The position numbers were made by a program, and so were the translations under genes. From a virus: a stretch of DNA of 47,934 bases. The stretch is taken from the IMG/VR virus record IMGVR_UViG_3300032893_000080, positions 1 through 47,934 of that record; one strand, 5' to 3'. Shown here piece by piece: positions 31,535 to 36,852 of this stretch (position 1 is its first letter; each line of letters opens with the position of its first letter). The notes under the pieces are model-generated. The model saw only the letters and a program-made list of their open reading frames with translations, did not search any database and was not told the DNA's origin.

Positions 31535-31600
31535 TGTCTTGTCATCCTTTAGGTGTCAAACTTGCGGGCGTGAACACCATGAACGCCCTGCTGCAACTGC

Positions 31601-31885
31601 TCATTCGGTACCCGGAGGCTTTCCATGAGTCTCAGGTCCCCTGTTGCCTGCGGGGAGTGTGGGAGCAGGCATTACGGGATCGAGCAGCCTGATCCCCCGG
31701 GCGATACCGGGAGCGATCTCGATATACCCCTTCCTCACCAGTTGCTGGAGCCGCTCGGTAATGGCGGTTCCCGTCACCCCCATCGCCTGAGCCATCTCCA
31801 CTCTGGAGGGCGCATACCCACAGACCTTCTGGTGGGACTTCAGGAAGTGCAGGAGACGACGTTGGGGTTGGGTGGGGGGCTTCAC
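31601..31885 (-). CDS. LexA-like winged-helix DNA-binding protein
   Basis: 94 aa. Residues 3-65 follow the LexA DNA-binding domain closely: 'PTQPQRRLLHFLKSHQKVCGYAPSRVEMAQAMGVTG…LQQLVRKGYIEIAPGIARGIRLL'. The peptidase domain of LexA is absent; a Pro-rich tail ends the protein. It probably represses or activates phage or host promoters without RecA-dependent cleavage. It overlaps the HNH gene by four bases. Confidence 0.8.
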   Translation of the reverse strand: MKPPTQPQRRLLHFLKSHQKVCGYAPSRVEMAQAMGVTGTAITERLQQLVRKGYIEIAPGIARGIRLLDPVMPAPTLPAGNRGPETHGKPPGTE

Positions 31886-32310
31886 GATATAAGCCTTTGA
31901 AATTCCGCAAGAGGCTTATCTCTTTTGCGCGAGTTGCAGGTCTTGCAACAGACACAGAGATTACCGAAAGAAGAATCCCCGCCGGCGACCAGCGGAATGA
32001 TGTGGTCAATCGTAACGTTGCCCGGGTCAATCGAACTTTTACAGTAGCGACATTCAAATCCGTCGCGAGCCACCACCTGCAAAAGGACCGATTTTTTGAC
32101 GGCTTTGGCGATTTTCCTTCGTAAAGTGGGAGGAGGAACACCCCACGCCAGACCCTCCGATTCCGCAATCTTTGCGAGGGTGTGGATGACGTATCCCCCA
32201 AAGCCGTCGCCCCAATGCCATAATGGCCGAGCGCATTCGATGAGCTCTCGGGCTAGGAGTTCGAATCTTTCCCGAGTCCGTCGCTCTGCGTCTATCTCAG
32301 CCTGCATCAT
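31882..32310 (-). CDS. HNH endonuclease
   Basis: 142 aa. The C-terminal domain shows 'RDGFECRYCKSSIDPGNVTIDHIIPLVAGGDSSFGNLCVCCKTCNSRKRDKPLAEF', with the two CxxC zinc pairs and DHI-N-x-C/N order of HNH nucleases. The N-terminal 85 residues are helical. It is the first gene of the leftward operon, with GTAGGAG before the ATG. It could be a packaging-linked or homing nuclease. Confidence 0.85.
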   Translation of the reverse strand: MMQAEIDAERRTRERFELLARELIECARPLWHWGDGFGGYVIHTLAKIAESEGLAWGVPPPTLRRKIAKAVKKSVLLQVVARDGFECRYCKSSIDPGNVTIDHIIPLVAGGDSSFGNLCVCCKTCNSRKRDKPLAEFQRLIS

Positions 32311-32598
32311 GTTCTCCTACCTATGCCCCGTGCTTCGCACGTCTGCCTGTGCTTGAGCGGATGATGCTTCGCTGGTGAGTTCCGCGCAGTCGTAGCCTAA
32401 GCGACTGACTACGCAGACGATGCCCCGCCGGAGCCGTCCCGCTGTGAGCTACCTTCCGGTGGTTCTCACCGTTGTCGTTTCGCGGCTTCTCACTCGCCTA
32501 CCGCGTCTGCTATTCGACACGCCCCCGCTAGCAGAACCCAGCACGCACCCGCGGCGGATTTCACGGCCTGATGCGCGAGGTGAAGCTTGCACAGGGAT
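32311..32598. other. Intergenic region between early and late transcription units (left part)
   Basis: About 290 GC-rich bases without a convincing gene. Short open frames on both strands have no Shine-Dalgarno or protein-like composition. No good sigma70 promoter for the leftward operon is visible here; the 32310 start has its ribosome site (GTAGGAG) at the left edge. Confidence 0.6.
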
Positions 32599-32627
32599 TT
32601 GAAGTACAGAGCGAATGCCTGTACACT
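32599..32627 (+). promoter_or_regulatory. Sigma70-like promoter with overlapping palindromic operator
   Basis: -35 TTGAAG (32599-32604), 17-bp spacer, -10 TACACT (32622-32627). The spacer and box edges carry the perfect inverted repeat GTACAG-N9-CTGTAC (32604-32624). This suggests a repressor site. It points to the short transcript ending at the terminator 32683-32707. Confidence 0.55.
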
Positions 32628-32633
32628 ATTCCT

Positions 32634-32707
32634 GTGTAGCTTCGACACCTGCACAATAATCGTCTCCCTGACGAGCGTCAAGGCCCCAACTCCGGTTGGG
32701 GCTTTTT
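32634..32707 (+). ncRNA. Candidate small RNA (~74 nt)
   Basis: The interval from the predicted start of the promoter at 32599-32627 to the end of a strong intrinsic terminator contains no open frame of note. It can form three successive hairpins: GTGT/ACAC near the 5' end, TCGTC-TCCCT-GACGA (32660-32674), and the terminator stem. The compact promoter-structure-terminator layout beside the repressor gene is typical of phage regulatory RNAs. Confidence 0.4.
32683..32707 (+). terminator. Rho-independent terminator
   Basis: Stem GCCCCAAC / GTTGGGGC (8 bp) with a TCCG loop, followed by TTTTT on the plus strand. On the minus strand no U-run follows, so it acts rightwards and ends the short transcript rather than the repressor gene. 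Confidence 0.85.
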
Positions 32708-32719
32708 CGCATCTGGAGT

Positions 32720-32917
32720 TCATACTCCATTGACCTGTCGGTAGCTCACCCGCCGTTCCAGCCCCAGAAGGTCCATGACCTCCTTGCCGGGATTCTCATG
32801 CCGGCCCTGCTTCAGCCGGCACAGATACCCCGGATCGATCCCCGTGGCCCGGGCGGCCGCCCGCAGCCCGTGGTGCTCTTTGATCAGTGCCGCAACGGCG
32901 CGTTGTATGCGTGTCAT
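32720..32917 (-). CDS. Cro/CI-like helix-turn-helix regulator
   Basis: 65 aa. 'HHGLRAAARATGIDPGYLCRLKQGRHENPGKEVMDLLGLERRVSYRQV' fits a small HTH_3 repressor with the recognition helix DPGYLCRLKQG. It is transcribed divergently from the early operon; AAGGAG lies just before the ATG. It likely binds the operator(s) in 32931-32972 to control the early promoter and itself. There is no dimerisation domain beyond the short tail, so it is Cro-sized. Confidence 0.8.
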   Translation of the reverse strand: MTRIQRAVAALIKEHHGLRAAARATGIDPGYLCRLKQGRHENPGKEVMDLLGLERRVSYRQVNGV

Positions 32918-32948
32918 GGTGCTCCTTCTATCACATGTGGATTATTTG

Positions 32949-32964
32949 GTCAACGGGTGTTGAC
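32949..32964. promoter_or_regulatory. Palindromic operator overlapping the early -35
   Basis: Perfect inverted repeat GTCAAC-GGGT-GTTGAC. Its right arm contains most of the -35 of the early promoter. Direct repeats GTGGATT flank it at 32937-32943 and 32966-32972. The adjacent HTH regulator is the natural candidate to bind. Confidence 0.55.
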
Positions 32965-32988
32965 AGTGGATTCAACGAGGCGTATAAC
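32960..32988 (+). promoter_or_regulatory. Strong early sigma70 promoter
   Basis: -35 TTGACA (consensus, 32960-32965), 17-bp spacer, -10 TATAAC (32983-32988). Transcription should begin at about 32994-32997. The first gene's ATG is at 32997 and lacks a Shine-Dalgarno, so the message would be leaderless or nearly so. Confidence 0.8.
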
Positions 32989-32996
32989 AGCATCCC

Positions 32997-33200
32997 ATGA
33001 ACACCTCATCCAAGATCCTCCCCCTGCGCAGGAACGGTCCGACCCGACTGCTGCTCGATATCATCGCGGACCAGGATCAGTTGATCGACAAGCTGACCCG
33101 ATCGCTCCTCGCCCGCTGCTGTGATTGCAGTGCAACCACGAATACCGAGCCGAATGCCCATTCGCAGAAATGTCGGTTCCGTAAAGCCCTGAAGGAATGA
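32997..33200 (+). CDS. First early protein, small with Cys cluster
   Basis: 67 aa. An N-terminal helix (RLLLDIIADQDQLIDKLTRSLLARCCDCS) is followed by a Cys/His-containing tail (HSQKCRFRKALKE). There is no ribosome-binding site; translation from a leaderless message is likely given the promoter spacing. Function unknown. Confidence 0.65.
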   Translation: MNTSSKILPLRRNGPTRLLLDIIADQDQLIDKLTRSLLARCCDCSATTNTEPNAHSQKCRFRKALKE

Positions 33201-33203
33201 ATC

Positions 33204-34079
33204 ATGATTGAAATCAACGAAACCATCGCCCGCAAAGTGCTGGACGTGGTGGATGCCGGTCTGGTTCACGGACTGGGGGAACCCAAGCCCGGACAGATGT
33301 GCGTGGAGGCCGCTGTCAACTTCGCGATGGGCCTGCCGCACGGGGATGAGCCGGCTTGTGTGGCGCCGGCACTGCGACGGCTGAAAATCCGGCTGAACGA
33401 TTCCAGGTGGTCCTCGAATCAGGCGCGTGCCAAGGGACTGCGCCGACTGGCGCTCGCGCAGTTGGGTTCGGCCGGGGTGCTGGATGAGAAGACGTTCGCC
33501 AAGCGTGTTGTAAGACTCGCGATCCAGACTTCGGTTCCCCAAGCCCTGCGAGCGGCTGCCGGTATCTGCCGCGATGAGCCGAAGAAAGCAGCCATGCTCA
33601 AAGCTGCGGAAGCCTGCGAGAAAGACCCCACGCGCGAGAATGCCGCGCAGGCGCGAGCCTCCGCCTACGCCGCCGACGCCGCCTACGCCGCCGCCGCCGC
33701 CTACGCCTACGCCGCCAACGCCGCCTACGCCGCCTACGCCGCCGCCTACGCCGCCGCAGCCGACGCCGCCGCCGCAGCCGACGCCGCCGCCGCCGCCGCC
33801 GCAGCCGACGCCGCCGCCTACGCCGCCGCCTACGCCGCCTACGCCGCCTACGCCGCCGCCTACGCCGCCGCAGCCGACGCCGCCGCCGCAGCCGACGCCG
33901 CCGCCGCAGCCGACGCCGCCGCCGCAGCCGACGCCGCCGCCGCAGCCGACGCCGCCTACGCCGCCTACGCCGCCGCTCGCGACCAGTCGCTCTTGGCTTT
34001 TGCGGAAGGCGTCGTCCAGATCCTGATCGAGATGAAAGCGCCCGGTTGTCAGTGGCTCTTTCTGACGGAGGCCGCATGA
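33204..34079 (+). CDS. Early protein with Ala/Tyr/Asp repeat domain
   Basis: 291 aa. Residues 1-150 are globular and helical (VLDVVDAGLVHGLGEPKPGQMCVEAAVNFAMGLPHGDEP…). Residues 151-258 are a low-complexity Ala-rich tract built from AAY, AAD and AAAY units, predicted as one long helix or helical solenoid. The final 33 residues (LLAFAEGVVQILIEMKAPGCQWL) look globular again. I recall similar proteins in other phages without known function. Confidence 0.75.
   Translation: MIEINETIARKVLDVVDAGLVHGLGEPKPGQMCVEAAVNFAMGLPHGDEPACVAPALRRLKIRLNDSRWSSNQARAKGLRRLALAQLGSAGVLDEKTFAKRVVRLAIQTSVPQALRAAAGICRDEPKKAAMLKAAEACEKDPTRENAAQARASAYAADAAYAAAAAYAYAANAAYAAYAAAYAAAADAAAAADAAAAAAAADAAAYAAAYAAYAAYAAAYAAAADAAAAADAAAAADAAAAADAAAAADAAYAAYAAARDQSLLAFAEGVVQILIEMKAPGCQWLFLTEAA
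33654..33977 (+). repeat. GCC-rich microsatellite coding repeat
   Basis: Imperfect repeats of GCCGCC with interspersed TAC, GAC and GCA encode the Ala/Tyr/Asp tract. All frames on both strands remain open here, which creates spurious ORFs. It is prone to length change by slippage. Confidence 0.85.
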
Positions 34080-34192
34080 ACGGGGAGGACTTCGCTTACT
34101 TCCGCTGGCACTGCTTCCGCTTCCCCGGTGGAGGGGATTGTACTGGCCACTGGGCCCACAATATGTGCCATCACTACTGGAGAAACCGATGA
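34076..34192 (+). CDS. 38-residue Cys/His/Trp-rich peptide
   Basis: The start overlaps the preceding stop (ATGA) and the stop overlaps the next start. The sequence includes 'FRWHCFRFPGGGDCTGHW' and 'HNMCHHYWRNR', with three Cys and five His that could bind zinc. The double coupling supports translation. Confidence 0.5.
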   Translation: MNGEDFAYFRWHCFRFPGGGDCTGHWAHNMCHHYWRNR

Positions 34193-34380
34193 TCCGAGCA
34201 GAATTGATGGATCTGGATCTCGTGCAGATGCTGGAACGGGATGATCTGAATCCGGAGGAGAACCGATGGGTCCGAACCCAAGCTGCCCAGATGATCCGGG
34301 ATGCCCGATTGGTGGCGGATCGATTGGAAACGACTGTCCTTCAGCTGCAGAGCATCCAGCTGTGCATGCCACAGGCGTAG
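34189..34380 (+). CDS. Small acidic helical protein
   Basis: 63 aa (MIRAELMDLDLVQMLERDDLNPEENRW…). Start chosen for the ATGA overlap with the preceding 38-residue ORF. It is helical throughout; function unknown. Confidence 0.55.
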   Translation: MIRAELMDLDLVQMLERDDLNPEENRWVRTQAAQMIRDARLVADRLETTVLQLQSIQLCMPQA

Positions 34381-34508
34381 AACCGTTCAGCCGGGAGTGG
34401 TACGCCCGGATGCATCTGGCCCAAGCCACTTTGGCCCGACTGATCCGTAATGCCGAGCGGATGCAATGGCCGTATCGCCATTACGCAGGAGAGGAACCGT
34501 GCGACTGA
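34362..34508 (+). CDS. Small helical protein, uncertain start
   Basis: Up to 48 aa from a GTG at 34362, or 32 aa from the ATG at 34410. The core 'FSREWYARMHLAQATLARLIRNAERMQWPYRHY' is helical and aromatic. Weak ribosome sites leave the start open. Confidence 0.45.
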   Translation: MHATGVEPFSREWYARMHLAQATLARLIRNAERMQWPYRHYAGEEPCD

Positions 34509-34609
34509 TCGATCTGATCCGCAAACCCGTGAAGGTGAGGTTGAGACCCACTTTCGATCTTCGGATCCGGTACTGCCGCTGTCGAAGATGCCGCAAGGTG
34601 ATCCCATGA
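34499..34609 (+). CDS. 36-residue Cys/Arg-rich peptide
   Basis: GTG start preceded by GGAGAGGA. The product is basic with 'IRYCRCRRCRKVIP' at the C-terminus, a possible half zinc ribbon. The stop overlaps the next start (ATGA). Confidence 0.5.
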   Translation: MRLIDLIRKPVKVRLRPTFDLRIRYCRCRRCRKVIP

Positions 34610-34794
34610 TCCCGGTGCAGGATTTCCGCTTCAAGGCCCTGATGAGACTGCTCTTCAAGGGTCCTGAGCCTGAGTTCAAACCGCTACCGGACCGCCACGA
34701 TGCCTTCTGCAACTGTCCGGTGTGCCTGGATCTCGCCGCGGCGATGGATCGGTATCTGTCCCAGAAACGCAGTGATGAACAGAACGGATTTTAG
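34606..34794 (+). CDS. Small protein with CxC/CxxC motif
   Basis: 62 aa (MIPVQDFRFKALMRLLFKGPEPEFK…HDAFCNCPVCLDLAAAMDRYL). It may pair its Cys cluster with that of the 36-residue peptide encoded just upstream. The function is unknown. Confidence 0.55.
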   Translation: MIPVQDFRFKALMRLLFKGPEPEFKPLPDRHDAFCNCPVCLDLAAAMDRYLSQKRSDEQNGF

Positions 34795-34803
34795 GAGAGT
34801 GTG

Positions 34804-35244
34804 ATGCCCACCGGAGTCGTTCAGGAAATCGGGACTACCCAGAAAGGCGCTCCCTTTGCCGTGGTGGACGGGACGCGTTACTACGCAGGTCGGTGTGATA
34901 TCACCGGGATGTCCCCGGGGATGCGGATCGAGTACGTCTCCTCCCCCTTCGGTTCCGCCGGAAGGGATGGCAAACACCCTCAAGGGTTGCAGAAGTGGCG
35001 TCCCATAGTGGATGCCCAGGGGAAAGTGGAGACCGCAAGCACCATTACCGAGGCGGATATCCTCAGAAGCGTCAGTAACGTCGTAGGAAGCGCCTGCGCG
35101 GCAGGAAGCATCAAGGCCCCAGGGGAACTGGCCCTGTGGTTCCGCGCCGCCTACAGGGGCTTTACGGGCCTCCAGGAGGATGATGGACCTGATCCGATGG
35201 AGGATCAGGGAGAGGAAGATCTGGACGATAAAATCCCATTTTGA
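34804..35244 (+). CDS. SSB-like protein with acidic C-terminal tip
   Basis: 146 aa. AGGAG lies six bases before the ATG at 34804, favouring it over the adjacent GTG. The N-terminal ~55 residues form short beta strands (GVVQEIGTTQKGAPFAVVDGTRYYAGRC…GMRIEYVSSP), compatible with an OB fold. The C-terminus 'EDLDDKIPF' is the acidic, Ile-Pro-Phe tip that SSB proteins use to recruit partners. It is the only replication- or recombination-linked candidate apart from the Ref-like nuclease two genes on. Confidence 0.6.
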   Translation: MPTGVVQEIGTTQKGAPFAVVDGTRYYAGRCDITGMSPGMRIEYVSSPFGSAGRDGKHPQGLQKWRPIVDAQGKVETASTITEADILRSVSNVVGSACAAGSIKAPGELALWFRAAYRGFTGLQEDDGPDPMEDQGEEDLDDKIPF

Positions 35245-35570
35245 TGGACCTCGTGACGGAAAAACAGGTGGACCAGGCTCTGCACTTCCTGGCGGAGAGC
35301 GATGCGGAAGTGGCTAACGCCAGGGTCATGGTCATGCGCAGTGAATATATGGCGGATGTTGCGGAGGCTCTGGCCTACAAGATCGGTTCAGGTTCGGTGA
35401 GGGATCGGGAGATGGCCGCCAAGGTCTCCCCCGAAGTCCGAAAAGCCATGGAAGCGGTATTCGAAGCGACCGAGGCCTATGAGATGGTCAAAGCCCGACG
35501 GAAAAGAGCGGAACTGACGATCGAGGTCTGGCGAAGCTGGAATGCCAGTAAGCGAGTCGGAAATGTATGA
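35244..35570 (+). CDS. Helical recombination-operon protein
   Basis: 108 aa (MDLVTEKQVDQALHFLAESDAEVANARVMVMRSEYMADVAEALAYK…). All-helical with charged repeats. Overlaps the SSB-like stop (TGATG) and the next start. In other phages proteins of this style sit beside SSB or recombinases; no family can be named with certainty. Confidence 0.6.
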   Translation: MDLVTEKQVDQALHFLAESDAEVANARVMVMRSEYMADVAEALAYKIGSGSVRDREMAAKVSPEVRKAMEAVFEATEAYEMVKARRKRAELTIEVWRSWNASKRVGNV

Positions 35571-35893
35571 CCAAAGCCGAACGTTCTCGCGATACTCGTC
35601 TTCGGGCACTCGGTTGCATCTGTTGCCGGGTAACCTTGGGGATGTTTCATCGGTGCGAGGAAGTCCACCATATCCTCATAGGAGGCCGCAGGGCAGGACA
35701 TGGGTTCACCATCCCCTTATGTCGCGCCCATCACCAGGGACGGCAGGAGAAGGGCTTATGGACCTCCATAGCGCAGGGATCGAAGGCCTTCTCGAGAATC
35801 CACGGTACCGAGTGGGCTCTATGGTTGAAATGCCAACGCCTGCTGGAGTTGGACGAAACCTTACCCGAGTCGAAGATCCTGCCCCGCGTATGA
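35567..35893 (+). CDS. HNH nuclease, Ref-like (RecA-dependent nuclease family)
   Basis: 108 aa. 'LGCICCRVTLGMFHRCEEVHHILIGGRRAGHGFTIPLCRAHHQG' gives the CxC-C, HH-x-G and PLC-x-x-HH order I recall for phage P1 Ref and related HNH proteins. It cleaves DNA in recombination intermediates in that family. Position after the SSB-like and helical genes suggests a small recombination module. Overlaps by ATGA on both sides. Confidence 0.7.
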   Translation: MTKAERSRDTRLRALGCICCRVTLGMFHRCEEVHHILIGGRRAGHGFTIPLCRAHHQGRQEKGLWTSIAQGSKAFSRIHGTEWALWLKCQRLLELDETLPESKILPRV

Positions 35894-35982
35894 ACTGGCT
35901 CCGCATCCTTCTCACCTTGCTGTTTTTGGTGGCGCTCATGGGGATAGTGCTGTGGGCTGTGGGGCCGGGGTGGCTGGGATGA
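35890..35982 (+). CDS. 30-residue single-span membrane peptide
   Basis: MNWLRILLTLLFLVALMGIVLW followed by AVGPGWLG. The ATG overlaps the preceding TGA (ATGA). It consists almost wholly of one membrane helix. It may act on the host membrane; too short for family assignment. Confidence 0.5.
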   Translation: MNWLRILLTLLFLVALMGIVLWAVGPGWLG

Positions 35983-36000
35983 ACGACACAGACATGGCCG

Positions 36001-36840
36001 ATGAATAAATCAACGCCCCAAGCCTTCTGGAATCGCGTCCTCACTAGTGGTCAGTGTTGGCTGTGGCGAGGCGCTCATTTCCGAAGTGGCTATGCGCGAG
36101 TGAAATATCACGGTCGAGATACAGTCGCGCATCGAATTGCATGGGAATTGACCCATGGTCCCGTTCCGGCAGGATTAGAGTTGGATCATCTCTGTCGTAA
36201 TCGGGGATGCGTCAATCCAGCCCACTTGGAGCCCGTTTCTCATCGAGAGAACGAAATCCGTGGTCACACGGTCATCCGTGATAACGCTATAAAATCTCAT
36301 TGCAAACGCGGCCACCCACTGAACGGCGACAATCTATTTCTTCGTGGTAGCCGACGCCAATGCAGAATTTGTCATCGCTTAAGAGGCAAGAAATCATCAT
36401 CTACTTCTCGCGGCAAAGCCATGCATGCAGCCAGAGAACGAAAGCGTAAACAACGTCTCAAGGAGAATGCAATGTCGAAATCGAAATTGAACTCTGCGCA
36501 GATTCGTCAAGGCGATGTCTTGTGCGAAGTCATCCCGGAATCCGATATGAACTCGTTCAAGGCCATTGAGCCAAAGGATGGACGAACCGTACTCGCATGG
36601 GGGGAAGTAACGGGCCATTCCCATCGCTTCGAGTTTCAGGCAGGCGCCGATGGCGGTTCGGCTGCGATAGCCTACGCCCATCCCCTCGCACCGGGAGAGC
36701 CCGCTCGCGTGCATTTGCTGGCCCCCATAGCTCTAAAGCATGAAGAGCATCGTGCTCTCCTCATTCCGGCTGGCACGGTACGGATCAGCCGTCCGTATGA
36801 ATATCAGGGAACGGAACTGCCGCGCCAGGTCGCTGACTGA
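36001..36840 (+). CDS. HNH homing endonuclease fused in frame to a phage early protein
   Basis: 279 codons. Residues 1-157 are an HNH_3 nuclease ('CWLWRGAHFRSGYARVKYHG', 'ELDHLCRNRGCVNPAHLEPV', then zinc-ribbon 'HCKRGHPL…CRICHRLRG'). No stop separates it from residue 158, the start of the following gene. The nuclease part is AT-richer than its surroundings, which indicates recent entry. Upstream, a short frame MNDTDMADE (35979-36008) may be a leftover of an interrupted gene. Confidence 0.75.
   Translation: MNKSTPQAFWNRVLTSGQCWLWRGAHFRSGYARVKYHGRDTVAHRIAWELTHGPVPAGLELDHLCRNRGCVNPAHLEPVSHRENEIRGHTVIRDNAIKSHCKRGHPLNGDNLFLRGSRRQCRICHRLRGKKSSSTSRGKAMHAARERKRKQRLKENAMSKSKLNSAQIRQGDVLCEVIPESDMNSFKAIEPKDGRTVLAWGEVTGHSHRFEFQAGADGGSAAIAYAHPLAPGEPARVHLLAPIALKHEEHRALLIPAGTVRISRPYEYQGTELPRQVAD
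36472..36840 (+). CDS. Early protein with GEVTGHSH motif (internal start of the fused frame)
   Basis: 122 aa from the ATG at 36472, which has its own AAGGAG six bases upstream. 'IRQGDVLCEVIPESD', 'VLAWGEVTGHSHRFE' and 'HEEHRALLIPAGTVRISRPYEYQGTE' form a cupin-like or beta pattern I know from many phages and bacteria, where it precedes a DUF6745-type gene as it does here (36853). The function is unknown. It can be made both free and as the C-terminal part of the nuclease fusion. Confidence 0.7.
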   Translation: MSKSKLNSAQIRQGDVLCEVIPESDMNSFKAIEPKDGRTVLAWGEVTGHSHRFEFQAGADGGSAAIAYAHPLAPGEPARVHLLAPIALKHEEHRALLIPAGTVRISRPYEYQGTELPRQVAD

Positions 36841-36852
36841 AAGGAGATCCCC

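Noticed and set aside
31560-31600. GGGCGT-N11-ACGCCC inverted repeat with GAAC direct repeats near the LexA-like gene, considered as a LexA box
   Set aside because: The GAAC spacing is five, not seven, and no promoter boxes align; too weak to call.
32420-32602. Short plus-strand frame in the early/late intergenic region
   Set aside because: No ribosome site and Arg/Pro-biased composition; treated as non-coding.
32490-32723. Minus-strand 77-codon frame spanning the terminator
   Set aside because: It reads through the terminator and promoter region and has no ribosome site or recognisable features.
32918-32953. Divergent promoter TTGACC-N17-TAGAAG for the HTH gene
   Set aside because: The -10 is poor and the transcript would start within the ribosome-binding site; not supported.
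33574-34077. Long Pro- and Arg-repeat frames across the GCC tract
   Set aside because: Stop-free low-complexity DNA; the Ala/Tyr frame is the one continuous with globular ends.
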